Source: Neisseria leonii
GTDB lineage: Bacteria > Pseudomonadota > Gammaproteobacteria > Burkholderiales > Neisseriaceae
Reading direction: 5' to 3'
Length of the DNA: 64,000 nucleotides
Assembly: GCF_028776105.2 (NCBI RefSeq)
Contig: NZ_CP145606.1
Location: 744,001 to 808,000, forward strand
Shown here: one piece after another, positions 1-7,615 of the stretch
Numbering within the stretch: the stretch's first letter is position 1
Layout: every line of letters starts with the position of its first letter
Program-made: the position numbers and the translations under genes
Notes under the pieces: model-generated
What the model saw: only the letters and a program-made list of their open reading frames with translations
Databases searched by the model: none
What the model was told of the DNA's origin: nothing

Positions 1-719
1 GGTACCGGCAGCAGGCGGCTGGCATTCAGATTCAGCTGCATCGATGCCGCACTCAATATCCCCAAAAGCGGAATCAGCAGAAGATATTTCCACGACCAGG
101 CCGCATCACCCATACCGCTGCCGTTCAGCCACAAATACAGTGCGGCAAACGGCGCAATCACCGTCAAATCAATCAGCAGCCCGAACAAAGCCGGTACACG
201 CATCTGGCGGCGCAGCAGATAATAAGGCGGATAGCCCAGACACACCGCCCAAGTCGTCCATGCCAGTGCCTGCGTCTGCCAGATTTCATAGAGTACGCCC
301 GCAGCGGCCAATGCCAATGCTACTTTCTGCCACCTGTTCGGCCGCTCGCCGAGAAAGAGGCGTGCAAACACCACCATCATCAAAGGAAACAGGAAATAAC
401 CGGTCGCGGCATTGACCCCGTGCCCGTTCACCGGCGCCCACATAAACAGCCACAGCTGGGCCGCCACCAACGGTGTCGCCGCCAGAATGCCCGCCCAACG
501 CCGCCAATTGCGGCCGGTTTCACGCAAAAATGCTTTCAGCTGCGGCCAAGCCCCCGTGGCGAATACCAACAGCCACAAACCGCCCAGCATCACCACCATA
601 CGCCAGGCAAAAACATCCGTGCCGCTTAAAGGTTTGAGCCAGGCACTGTACAGATAAATCACGCCGAACAGTATATTGGACAGTACGGCCGCAGCCACAC
701 CTTGACCGGTAGGATTCAT
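1..719 (-). CDS. rarD: EamA-family transporter RarD (partial, 3' end beyond the window)
   Basis: This is an inner-membrane permease of the drug/metabolite transporter superfamily; RarD proteins carry EamA repeats and their substrate is poorly defined. The reading frame opens at ATG 719-717 and stays open to base 1, so about 239 N-terminal residues are present and the C-terminus lies outside the window. The visible protein is almost entirely hydrophobic, with helices separated by short basic loops. The stretches MNPTGQGVAAAVLSNILFG and LFMWAPVNGHGVNAATGYFL fit RarD. It is divergent from the Lrp/AsnC gene and shares an AT-rich 125-base intergenic region with it. Family call is firm; substrate is unknown. 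Confidence 0.85.
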   Translation of the reverse strand, partial: MNPTGQGVAAAVLSNILFGVIYLYSAWLKPLSGTDVFAWRMVVMLGGLWLLVFATGAWPQLKAFLRETGRNWRRWAGILAATPLVAAQLWLFMWAPVNGHGVNAATGYFLFPLMMVVFARLFLGERPNRWQKVALALAAAGVLYEIWQTQALAWTTWAVCLGYPPYYLLRRQMRVPALFGLLIDLTVIAPFAALYLWLNGSGMGDAAWSWKYLLLIPLLGILSAASMQLNLNASRLLPV

Positions 720-844
720 AAAAATCTCCGCTTGGGTTGGAAGCGGCCATTTTAAAGAATTTTTATGATAAAATTTTTCACAAATAATCAAAATACAAAA
801 TCATTTATCCTTTTAATCCTGTTTTCAAATGTTTTTTTCCACAA
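720..844. promoter_or_regulatory. Divergent rarD / lrp promoter region
   Basis: These 125 bases separate two divergent start codons and are much richer in A and T than either gene, including runs such as TTTTTATGATAAAATTTTT. Promoters for both genes must lie here. Lrp/AsnC proteins commonly bind AT-rich DNA upstream of their own gene, so autoregulation, and possibly control of rarD, is a reasonable inference. No single -35/-10 pair stands out clearly. Confidence 0.5.
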
Positions 845-1312
845 ATGACAACCCACGAATTAGACAAGCTCGACAAAGCCATTCTCAATATCCTCCAAGA
901 AAACGCCGCCCTGCCGCTGGCGGAAATTGCCGAGCGGGTACACTCTTCGCCTGCCACCTGCCAGCGGCGTATCCGCCAGCTGCAAGACAGCGGCGTGATT
1001 CTGAAACAGGTGGCATTAGTCAGCCCGACGGCCGTCGGCCGCAGCCTGAGCGTCTTTATCGCTGTCGAAATGGCCAGCCAAAACCACCAAATGCTCGACC
1101 GCTTCGTCCACAGCCTGACGACCGAACCCGATGTCGTCTGCTGCTACGAAATTTCAGGCGACCACGACTACATGCTGCTGGTACACGCGCGCGATATGGC
1201 CGATTACCACCGCCTGACCCGCCGCATCTTTACCGCCGACAACAACGTCCGCGCCTTCAAAAGCCAATTTATCATGGATTTCAACAAAGTAGAGACTAAA
1301 ATTACCCTGTAA
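845..1312 (+). CDS. Lrp/AsnC family transcriptional regulator
   Basis: A 155-residue DNA-binding regulator of the leucine-responsive (feast/famine) family. The N-terminal third contains the AsnC-type helix-turn-helix, beginning LDKLDKAILNILQENAALPL and continuing through AERVHSSPATCQRRIRQL. The remaining residues form the effector-binding RAM domain (about residues 70-150), with a typical HDYMLLVHARDMADYH segment. Length matches the family. It is transcribed away from rarD and followed by an uptake-sequence pair. The effector amino acid cannot be read from the sequence. Neisseria species carry more than one Lrp/AsnC protein, so the paralogue is left unnamed. Confidence 0.9.
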   Translation: MTTHELDKLDKAILNILQENAALPLAEIAERVHSSPATCQRRIRQLQDSGVILKQVALVSPTAVGRSLSVFIAVEMASQNHQMLDRFVHSLTTEPDVVCCYEISGDHDYMLLVHARDMADYHRLTRRIFTADNNVRAFKSQFIMDFNKVETKITL

Positions 1313-1364
1313 GGCCGTCTGAAAACCGCAGATACACCGGCCTTGCTGTTTCAGGCGGCCTCTA
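1313..1364 (+). terminator. Imperfect uptake-sequence pair after the lrp-type gene
   Basis: An AGGCCGTCTGAA uptake sequence directly follows the stop codon. About 30 bases later comes TTTCAGGCGGCCT, its complement with one change. The pair can fold into a stem-loop, the usual arrangement for terminators in this genus, but the arm mismatch and lack of a strong T-run make it only a moderate candidate. Confidence 0.45.
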
Positions 1365-1409
1365 CCGCCTTCTGCTATAATCCGCCCTTTTCCACCGTTT
1401 CACCCGTTT

Positions 1410-2249
1410 ATGAACCCGCCCGCCCAAGTCATCAACCGCCTGCTGCCGCAAACCCAATGCCGCGAATGCGGTTTCTCCGGCTGCCTGCCGTATGCGGAAG
1501 CCTTAGCCTCAGGCGAAGCCCCGTTGAATTTGTGCGCCCCGGGCGGCGAAACTGTCATCCGCGACTTGGCTGCCCTGCTGAAACAGCCGCCCCTGCCGCC
1601 GGCCAAAGTCCAGCCTCCCGTATTGGCTTGGATTGACGAGGCCGTCTGCATCGGCTGTACTGCCTGCATCCGTGCCTGCCCGGTCGATGCCATACTCGGC
1701 GCGTCCAAACAGATGCACACCGTCATCGCCGACGAATGCACCGGCTGCGGCCTCTGTGTCGCCCCTTGCCCCGTAGACTGTATCCATTTGCAGCCCGTAC
1801 CCGACCGCCATCTGCCGCGCGCACGTACATTGGCAACGGCAGCGGAACCGCGTTTTGCCGCTGCCGAACACGCCCGCCTGCGCTACGAACAACGGCAAGG
1901 CCGTCTGAAACGCGATACGGCAGAAAAAAAATCCCGCCTTGCCGAACGTGAAGCCGCCGCCAAAGCGCGTCTGCAAAACACATCGGCCGCTACCGCCCCC
2001 AACCCGCTCAATCCGGCAGCACTCATTGCCCAAGCCATGAAGCGCGCCGCCGAACAGCAGACACGCCGCACCGTCCCCGCCAACCGCGAATCCTTTCAGG
2101 CGCGCCAGATTCAGGAAGCGCAACAAAAAGCCCTGTTCCGCCGCTACCAGCGCGATGCCCGCTACGGCAGCGAAGCAGAAAAAAATACCGCCATCGCCTG
2201 GCTGCGCCGCTATAAGGAAGAACAGGAAGCACACCGAACCGACACTTGA
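1410..2249 (+). CDS. rsxB: RnfB-like iron-sulphur protein (lone electron-transport subunit)
   Basis: A 279-residue protein with three iron-sulphur modules. Near residue 13 is the RnfB-type cluster domain, CRECGFSGC plus a later Cys. At about residues 80-115 come two ferredoxin motifs, CIGCTACIRACP and CTGCGLCVAPCP. The C-terminal 130 residues are a highly charged Ala/Arg/Lys/Gln-rich tail predicted to be helical. RnfB normally works in a membrane Rnf/Rsx complex moving electrons from NADH to ferredoxin. Here there is no N-terminal hydrophobic anchor and no other rnf gene nearby, so it probably acts as a soluble electron carrier. Family assignment is firm; the role is inference. Confidence 0.8.
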   Translation: MNPPAQVINRLLPQTQCRECGFSGCLPYAEALASGEAPLNLCAPGGETVIRDLAALLKQPPLPPAKVQPPVLAWIDEAVCIGCTACIRACPVDAILGASKQMHTVIADECTGCGLCVAPCPVDCIHLQPVPDRHLPRARTLATAAEPRFAAAEHARLRYEQRQGRLKRDTAEKKSRLAEREAAAKARLQNTSAATAPNPLNPAALIAQAMKRAAEQQTRRTVPANRESFQARQIQEAQQKALFRRYQRDARYGSEAEKNTAIAWLRRYKEEQEAHRTDT

Positions 2250-2256
2250 CAGCAAA

Positions 2257-2284
2257 ACCGCCGCAGGCCCAAACCTGCGGCGGT
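2257..2284. terminator. Stem-loop terminator after rsxB
   Basis: An 11-base perfect inverted repeat, ACCGCCGCAGG at 2257-2267 and its complement at 2274-2284, encloses a 6-base loop. It lies 8 bases after the rsxB stop and between convergent genes, so it may work in both directions. There is no long T-run, which lowers confidence in intrinsic termination. Confidence 0.55.
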
Positions 2285-2355
2285 CTGTGTATCACGCCGG
2301 CCCCTATCCACCAATATGCCCGACCGTGTTTTCAGACGGCCTTGCGGCGAATACC

Positions 2356-3159
2356 TCACAACACACGGTGCTTTAAGGCGGGCAGACGGTTGCGCACACT
2401 TTCCAATTTGGCCGGCGACAAATCGGCACACACCACCCCTTCGCCTTGCGGCAGCTGCACCAGCACTTCGCCCCACGGGTCGATAATCATCGAATGGCCG
2501 AACGTCTTGCGCCCGCTCTCGTGCACACCGCCCTGTCCCGCCGCCACCACATAGCATTGATTCTCCACCGCACGGGCGCGCAGCAGCAACTCCCAATGCG
2601 CCTTGCCCGTGGTGTAAGTGAACGCGGCGGGCAGCATCAGCACACCGAACGGCATTTGCGCGCGGAACAACTCGGGAAAACGCAAATCGTAGCAGATGCC
2701 CTGCGCCACCCCCCAACCGTCGGTCTCAAAACGCGGCACCTGCCTGCCCGCCTCAATCGTATCCGCTTCCGCATAACGCTCCCCCAAACCCGAATAGCCG
2801 AACAGATGGATTTTGTCGTAACCGGCCAGCCATTTGCCGTCACGGCCGAAAATCGGCAGAGTATTGCGCACCTTGTCTGCCGCAGACGAAACCAACGGTA
2901 CCGTACCGCCGAACAGCACCACGCCGTTCTCCCGCGCCGCCTCACTCAACGCCGTCTGAAAAACACCGTCCCCCGCCGCTTCGGCCACCGCAATTTTATC
3001 TCGGTCCGACCGCCCCATCAGCGGCCAGTATTCGGGCAGCAGCACCCAATCTGCCCCCTGCCGCGCCGCCTCGCGCACCAAGGCCTTCATTTTTTCCGTA
3101 TTTTCCCGCCAGTCGGCAGAAGACACCATCTGCACCGCCGCTGCCCGAACTGTTTTCAT
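2356..3159 (-). CDS. Carbon-nitrogen hydrolase (nitrilase superfamily)
   Basis: A 267-residue cytosolic amidase/nitrilase-fold enzyme. The catalytic triad is visible: Glu43 in LLPEYW, Lys115 in GYDKIHLFG and Cys155 in GICYDLRFPELFR. This subgroup resembles Nit-type enzymes (deaminated glutathione amidase or omega-amidase), suggesting metabolite repair, but the substrate is not determined by sequence. The start at 3159 is chosen because GGAGGT lies just upstream; an in-frame start 33 bases earlier adds a non-conserved tail. An uptake sequence at about 2951 lies within the coding region. It is the last minus-strand gene before the CRISPR effector genes, but nothing links it to them. Confidence 0.85.
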   Translation of the reverse strand: MKTVRAAAVQMVSSADWRENTEKMKALVREAARQGADWVLLPEYWPLMGRSDRDKIAVAEAAGDGVFQTALSEAARENGVVLFGGTVPLVSSAADKVRNTLPIFGRDGKWLAGYDKIHLFGYSGLGERYAEADTIEAGRQVPRFETDGWGVAQGICYDLRFPELFRAQMPFGVLMLPAAFTYTTGKAHWELLLRARAVENQCYVVAAGQGGVHESGRKTFGHSMIIDPWGEVLVQLPQGEGVVCADLSPAKLESVRNRLPALKHRVL

Positions 3160-3275
3160 CACACCTCCGAAACTAAAAATTATTTCCCTCAACCGCCAAA
3201 ATCCATTGAATCAGATTTTCATCACACCATTTTGCAGAAACCCACCGTATCATGCCGTTTTCCGGTAGATCCATC

Positions 3276-4388
3276 TCAATAGCAAATCTCTATTCTCTTT
3301 TTATCCACGGCCAACTGATAGCACAGCCGGTTTCTCTCGCCTGAACTGATAATGCAGTAATACTGGGCATAATCATCCAAATGGTGCGACAACACCTTTT
3401 TAATCCGCGTCGGCACTTCTTTCCAGATTTCATCAATATCCAAAGCCCGGTAAACCGCCTGTCTGCGCTTTTCCGCTTCAACGCTTCCACCGCGCAGCTC
3501 TTTTTTAAACCGACAATAATGATGCCAATAACGCTCTTTCAAACGCTCATAGTCCGGGCTGTTTTTTTCCCGGCACAACACAACATCTTCGCATTTAAAT
3601 TCGGCCATTGCCAAATAAAAGCTGAATTCCCGCTCGGCCAGCTTAATCGTTGCCATATTGCCGCAAACAATACTCAAACTCGGACAGTCAATCAATAAAT
3701 GAAATCCGCTCAAACTCTGCTGAGTGATTGCTACCGCCTGTGAAAAACGCCAATCATCTGCCAAACGCAGCTTCGGCAGACCTTCCCTGATCCGAACAAA
3801 CGGAATATCGGCCAACATCACTTTGGCTTTCGCTGCATCCATGCGCCCTTTCACCGTATCGATCCACAAGCTTTGGCGCGGCGGATAAAAGAATTCCCGA
3901 TGCTGCTCAAACGCCTCTTCAACCAACACATGCGACAGTCTGTCCTGTCGGCGGCCGAACAGAGAGAGTGCATAACCAATATAAAAGCCCATCGATTTGC
4001 GCCCGCCCGCAATCGATACGTGCAGCTCGGTTTGATCGTCAGCACACAAGTCATGAATAAAGCGCACAATCCGGTCTGCCGCCAGGCTGTTTTCCTGAGG
4101 CGTGCGGATATCGGCCAGCGGCAAACCGTTTTCGTCCTCAATCACATGAATAAAATCCGTACCGAATCCGATGGCCGGCAAACCATATTCACGCCGCAAA
4201 CGTTCAAAAAAACCTGTTTCACCCAGCAAAGATGCCGCAATATTGGCAGCACCGGTCTGCGTAGTCAGCACATGGATTTCCTGCGGCAGCCATTGCTGCT
4301 GGGTATAAAGCGCATATAGTGTTTCTGTAACAATCTGCGGCGACATACCGGTTACAGCCACCAGAATTTTTTTCTTAACGGTGTTCAT
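3276..4388 (-). CDS. CARF-domain CRISPR effector / ring nuclease, NE0113 (Csx1-like, Csm6-annotated) family
   Basis: A 370-residue type III CRISPR accessory protein. Residues 1 to about 200 form a CARF domain expected to bind cyclic oligoadenylate. It starts KKKILVAVTGMSPQIVTETL and carries the nucleotide-contact motif AGGRKSMGF at residues 127-135. This N-terminal part matches the NE0113 family, often labelled a Csm6-type ring nuclease. The C-terminal 160 residues look winged-helix-like or HEPN-like. Two R-x6-H patterns occur at R282-H289 and R328-H335, either of which could be a HEPN RNase motif. The start overlaps the end of the Card1-like gene by 14 bases, implying translational coupling. 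Whether it cleaves RNA, degrades the activator or both is not settled. Confidence 0.82.
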   Translation of the reverse strand: MNTVKKKILVAVTGMSPQIVTETLYALYTQQQWLPQEIHVLTTQTGAANIAASLLGETGFFERLRREYGLPAIGFGTDFIHVIEDENGLPLADIRTPQENSLAADRIVRFIHDLCADDQTELHVSIAGGRKSMGFYIGYALSLFGRRQDRLSHVLVEEAFEQHREFFYPPRQSLWIDTVKGRMDAAKAKVMLADIPFVRIREGLPKLRLADDWRFSQAVAITQQSLSGFHLLIDCPSLSIVCGNMATIKLAEREFSFYLAMAEFKCEDVVLCREKNSPDYERLKERYWHHYCRFKKELRGGSVEAEKRRQAVYRALDIDEIWKEVPTRIKKVLSHHLDDYAQYYCIISSGERNRLCYQLAVDKKRIEICY

Positions 4389-5505
4389 TCATCCATTTCT
4401 CCAACACAGTTTTCATTCCTTTTACATCTTTTTGCTCAATAAGGCCAATCTGTGCTCCCTTAGCACGGTTTCGGATGGGAGAAGACAACTCACGGTAAGA
4501 TAGCAGCATAGCCTTGGTTTTCAAACCGCCCAATTTTTTCAACGATTCCAATTTGTACAATGCTTCTTCAGCCTTATCCTCACGTTTGGCAAAATTAGCG
4601 GTTTTACACTCCAATACATGCAACACATTATTCGCCATCAACAAAACATCCAACTCATTATGCTGAAACACATGGTCTTTGGCATTCTCAATCTGTACAT
4701 TTAAAGCAATATCCTGCACACCAGGCAAAGATTTAGCCGTATGAAAGACATAATCTTCAAACCAGCCTCCCGCCACATATTGCAGTGCCTCCTTACTATC
4801 AAATTCTACATACCCATTTGTACATTTGGCTAAGCGGCTTTTCTCTATCATAGACCGCAGAACAGTTATATTATTGTGGCTTGGCATTTTGCATCTTAAT
4901 GTATGCTTATCGGCTTGTACTGCCTGCATAATTTCATAATTCAAACTGCTCAAAACCGGAGCCAAGCTATCACATGACCGTATCAGTTCTTCGGCAAACG
5001 GCAGCCATTCGGGGTGCGCCAACTGTCTTTTCAGCTTATCGCATGCCGGATAACCGTATAATGTCAAATAATCTTCAATTTTGATTTTGGGCGGATTCAG
5101 CTTGAAGCGTTCATGAGTATCCAACAGCAGCACTTCATTACTGCTGTCAGTAAAATAGAAAGCCGGATAACCTGCTTCTTTAAATACCGAAAATGCACCG
5201 ATTGCCATCAGCTTGGTACCGCCGGTTACATTCAGTGCCACCTTATCTTTATTCTCGTTGCACAACAAATCGAATACCAGTTCACCCGTTTTTCCCATAT
5301 CGTACGCATCGGTGATTGTGATCTGCGACACCTTCACCTGACAGCGTTGCTCCATCACACCGGCCAGAGCCTGTGCTTTGTCTTTCATTCTATCCGTTAC
5401 CAGCAATACTACTTTCTGCGGACGGAAATCCCTATCCAATACGGGCACAAAATTCGGCACTGCCTGATCCGATACCAGACACACGTGCACATCAAATTTT
5501 TTCAT
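4375..5505 (-). CDS. Card1/Can2-like CARF nuclease (DUF1887 family)
   Basis: A 376-residue cyclic-oligoadenylate-activated nuclease. Residues 1-140 form a CARF domain with the conserved NVTGGTKLM loop at 92-100. A linker follows, then a PD-(D/E)xK nuclease domain at about 240-376. Expected metal-binding residues are present: Glu250 in GGWFEDYV, Asp286 in NELDVLL, and Glu299 and Lys301 in HVLECKT. Characterised Card1/Can2 proteins cut single-stranded RNA and DNA, or nick supercoiled DNA, after Cas10 makes cA4. The start at 5505 is chosen for its AAGGA; an in-frame ATG 18 bases upstream lacks one. It sits between csx16 and the NE0113 gene in one apparent effector operon. Confidence 0.88.
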   Translation of the reverse strand: MKKFDVHVCLVSDQAVPNFVPVLDRDFRPQKVVLLVTDRMKDKAQALAGVMEQRCQVKVSQITITDAYDMGKTGELVFDLLCNENKDKVALNVTGGTKLMAIGAFSVFKEAGYPAFYFTDSSNEVLLLDTHERFKLNPPKIKIEDYLTLYGYPACDKLKRQLAHPEWLPFAEELIRSCDSLAPVLSSLNYEIMQAVQADKHTLRCKMPSHNNITVLRSMIEKSRLAKCTNGYVEFDSKEALQYVAGGWFEDYVFHTAKSLPGVQDIALNVQIENAKDHVFQHNELDVLLMANNVLHVLECKTANFAKREDKAEEALYKLESLKKLGGLKTKAMLLSYRELSSPIRNRAKGAQIGLIEQKDVKGMKTVLEKWMNEHR

Positions 5506-5535
5506 TTCATACGTCCTTTTCACGTTCCGTCAATA

Positions 5536-5826
5536 TCACACAGCCCGAACCTCAAAACGCCGCAGGCTGCACCCCATCTCCGCCATCTCTTCTGCCGAAT
5601 ATTCTGAACCGCGCCCGGCTTCTTCTTGCGGCAGGGTCAGAAAATAAAAAATACCGCCGCGCGCGCATACCTCCGCTGCCAAATGCAGCGGCAGCGTACC
5701 CAGCACTACATCGCCGCGCCGGATACACTGCGGATCCAAATGGCTGACAAAACAATCTACCTGCCATTTCGTCTGTTGCGCAACCCAGGCACGCGCACCG
5801 GCATGGCGGGAAACAAAATAAACCAT
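5536..5826 (-). CDS. csx16: CRISPR-associated protein Csx16 (VVA1548 family)
   Basis: A 96-residue protein that almost fully matches the Csx16 family. Visible signature segments are FVSRHAGARAWV near the N-terminus, then VSHLDPQCIRRGDVVLGTLP and LHLAAEVCARGGIFYFL. Csx16 is confined to type III loci and has been proposed or shown in some cases to act as a ring nuclease that removes cyclic oligoadenylate. The start at 5826 is preferred because GAGG lies seven bases upstream; an ATG two codons earlier is too close. It is the first gene of the apparent effector operon csx16-Card1-NE0113 and is preceded by a palindrome shared with the cas10 promoter. Confidence 0.88.
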   Translation of the reverse strand: MVYFVSRHAGARAWVAQQTKWQVDCFVSHLDPQCIRRGDVVLGTLPLHLAAEVCARGGIFYFLTLPQEEAGRGSEYSAEEMAEMGCSLRRFEVRAV

Positions 5827-5855
5827 CTGCATACCTCATGAACCTCGAAAAATTT

Positions 5856-5899
5856 ATTTTAAAGCCGGCCGGGAATTTTGACATCAGATACAAATTTGT
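5856..5899 (-). promoter_or_regulatory. Predicted promoter and ACAAATTTGT operator upstream of csx16
   Basis: On the minus strand a TAAAAT -10 candidate (5856-5861) is followed 17 bases upstream by a weak -35 (5879-5884, ATGTCA). A perfect ACAAATTTGT palindrome at 5890-5899 is centred 36 bases from the -10 centre. The same core at nearly the same distance occurs upstream of cas10 (16424-16441). This suggests one regulator controls both the effector and interference operons. It is a prediction from sequence only. Confidence 0.5.
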
Positions 5900-5926
5900 C
5901 CCGCTGACATTACGCCATGCTGCCGT

Positions 5927-6208
5927 TCAGACGGCCTCTGATTCGAAAACAGAAAGATAAACCCCTTCAGGCAACACGCGTCCGCAGGCAAATATAAAGC
6001 CGCCCGAAGGCAGCGGATAAACACGTAAATCGTCTTCTCGATGGTTTAATTTCGGCAACAGAGTGTCCAAACATTGCCGGTAGTCTGCCTGATTTCCCAC
6101 CAACAGAAACACACTGTTCTGCAAAGGTAGGGCATAATGACACAAAACACGATATACTCTCTGCAAGCGTGCCGTATCGGCAATATCATACGCAATCAGC
6201 CAACGCAT
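5927..6208 (-). CDS. cas2: CRISPR adaptation nuclease Cas2
   Basis: A 93-residue Cas2 with the ferredoxin-like fold signature MRWLIAYDIADTARLQRVYR. It carries the conserved Asp in AYDI and the segment ALPLQNSVFLLVG. Cas2 forms the structural core of the Cas1-Cas2 spacer integrase. The start at ATG 6208 overlaps the end of cas1 by 23 bases and has a purine-rich site just upstream; a TTG in frame at 6223 is possible. The last codons (Glu-Ala-Val-stop) are supplied by an uptake sequence, AGGCCGTCTGAA, so the stop codon is part of the DUS. A second Cas2-like gene lies on the other side of cas1. Confidence 0.9.
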   Translation of the reverse strand: MRWLIAYDIADTARLQRVYRVLCHYALPLQNSVFLLVGNQADYRQCLDTLLPKLNHREDDLRVYPLPSGGFIFACGRVLPEGVYLSVFESEAV

Positions 6209-7193
6209 CTTCCGGTTCCACAATCATTATTTCCGATACGGCAAAATCGCATTCCTTACCCGCCGCCACACCCAGCGAGGCCAATAAATCCCTGCATAAA
6301 CGGCGCATGTGCGGCCGCCATAATCTGGCCGCCTTTTCAAAAGCCGCATAAAAGCGCATTCTCCCTGCCTTGCCCATCATACAGGCCTGACCGCGTATCG
6401 AAAAATCTTCCGGCCGCAATACCTTGTCGGCAAACAGGCTGACCGCCCATTCATCATAAAGCGGGCGCAACGGCTCAATCAAATCACAAGCCAGCGATTC
6501 CCGGCCGTGATCGATACCGTGATAAAAACCGACAAAGGGATCCAGCCCCGTTAAATATACCTGCCTTACCAGCTCAAAATGCAACAGCGTATAGCCCAAC
6601 GACAGCACTGCATTAAAAGCATCGGCGGGCGGCCTTTTATTACGGCTTTTAAAGTTTAAAGAGTCCGGCAGGATATAGGGGAAAGCGGCAAAATAATGAG
6701 CTGCTGCCGCACCTTCCAGTCCGCGCAATTGTGCCGCATCCTCAGCTGCGCCGATACGCGGCATCACTTGTGCCAGCACCGAACGGCTTCGATGCAGACG
6801 TGCCCCCACCACACTGTTTTTTTCGGCAAAGCGTTCCAAGAGTGCCGCCTGATCGGCAACTTTGCGGCCTATCCAGATTTTGGCCTGCTGCAAGCAAAAA
6901 TCCGGGTTCTGCGCCAGATTAAACTGTGCCATACGCCGTAACGCATCCACTTTAAGGTTCGGCATCAACAATACCGGCTGCCTTTTCCTACCGCCCAATA
7001 CAGCCACACCTACCCCCTGCCCGCCCAACTTTCCCAAAACCGACGCCGAGAGCTGCAAATCGCCGCTGATACAGACCCGCTCCAACACCCTGACAGGCAC
7101 CGTACCCACCCGCCGGTCCTGATCATAAAAAGTCAGAACACCGCCGTCAGCACGCAAGGTCAAGCCTTTACGGTCAATAAATAAAGTTACCAT
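6186..7193 (-). CDS. cas1: CRISPR spacer integrase Cas1
   Basis: A 335-residue Cas1, the metal-dependent integrase that inserts new spacers together with Cas2. The N-terminal beta-domain starts MVTLFIDRKGLTLRAD. The helical catalytic domain keeps all three metal ligands: Glu160 in LRGLEGAAA, His225 in GFYHGIDHGR and Glu240 in CDLIEPLRP. The start at 7193 is supported by AGGGGA just upstream; the in-frame extension to 7256 has no such site and no homology. It lies between two Cas2-type genes, with a 22-base gap after the upstream one and an overlap with the downstream one. The protein looks fully functional. Confidence 0.95.
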   Translation of the reverse strand: MVTLFIDRKGLTLRADGGVLTFYDQDRRVGTVPVRVLERVCISGDLQLSASVLGKLGGQGVGVAVLGGRKRQPVLLMPNLKVDALRRMAQFNLAQNPDFCLQQAKIWIGRKVADQAALLERFAEKNSVVGARLHRSRSVLAQVMPRIGAAEDAAQLRGLEGAAAAHYFAAFPYILPDSLNFKSRNKRPPADAFNAVLSLGYTLLHFELVRQVYLTGLDPFVGFYHGIDHGRESLACDLIEPLRPLYDEWAVSLFADKVLRPEDFSIRGQACMMGKAGRMRFYAAFEKAARLWRPHMRRLCRDLLASLGVAAGKECDFAVSEIMIVEPEDALADCV

Positions 7194-7215
7194 TTCCCCT
7201 CCCGATCTGAGGCTG

Positions 7216-7494
7216 TTATCCGATAACAAACGGATCATAAGCCAGACTTCCGGCACAACCGTAAAAAATAGGCTGCACCGTATCGCTTAAACGAAACACA
7301 TGCAGCCTGTCGCTACCGCCCAGCAAACCCCGAAATAACATGCACAACTGATGCAGCTCGGCATCAGTCAGCAAACATTCAAACAAAGACTTCTGCCCGC
7401 CCACGGCATAAGCACGCAGCATACGCCGTACCTGATTCTGTGTACGGGTTGCCGAAATATCGTAAGCGAACAAATAAAGATGTCTGCAAGCCAC
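7216..7494 (-). CDS. Second Cas2-family protein upstream of cas1
   Basis: A 92-residue protein of the Cas2 superfamily, distinct from the Cas2 gene downstream of cas1. It has the Cas2 opening LYLFAYDIS with the conserved Asp. RRMLRAYAVGGQKSLFECLL follows, as in Cas2 proteins of several type III adaptation modules. The last third (RLHVFRLSDTVQPIFYG) fits the dimer-swapped C-terminal strand. The start is GTG at 7494 with AGGAG five bases upstream. The cas2-cas1-cas2 order suggests either a heteromeric integrase core or a recent duplication from a different system. Sequence identity to the other Cas2 is low. Confidence 0.78.
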   Translation of the reverse strand: MACRHLYLFAYDISATRTQNQVRRMLRAYAVGGQKSLFECLLTDAELHQLCMLFRGLLGGSDRLHVFRLSDTVQPIFYGCAGSLAYDPFVIG

Positions 7495-7517
7495 ACCGAC
7501 TCCTATGAAATACTCAG

Positions 7518-7577
7518 CCCATCACGCTCGGCCTTATGAAGCCGAGCTCCTCAGAATGATGGGACTTTTTTTGTTTC
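7518..7577. repeat. Nested stem-loop ending in a CRISPR-repeat-like sequence
   Basis: CCCATCA (7518-7524) pairs with TGATGGG (7557-7563). Inside it GCTCGGC pairs with GCCGAGC around an 8-base loop, and the outer arm is followed by seven T's. The end, GGGACTTTTTTTGTTTC (7561-7577), matches the end of the CRISPR repeat (GGGGCTTTTTTGTTTC) except for one substitution and one extra T. It could be a degenerate solo repeat left near cas1, or an unrelated plus-strand terminator that resembles the repeat. It sits just upstream of the GTG of the Cas2-like gene. Confidence 0.45.
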
Positions 7578-7615
7578 AAATCACAGATGCAGCAACCTGA
7601 CAGCAGCTAAACAGC

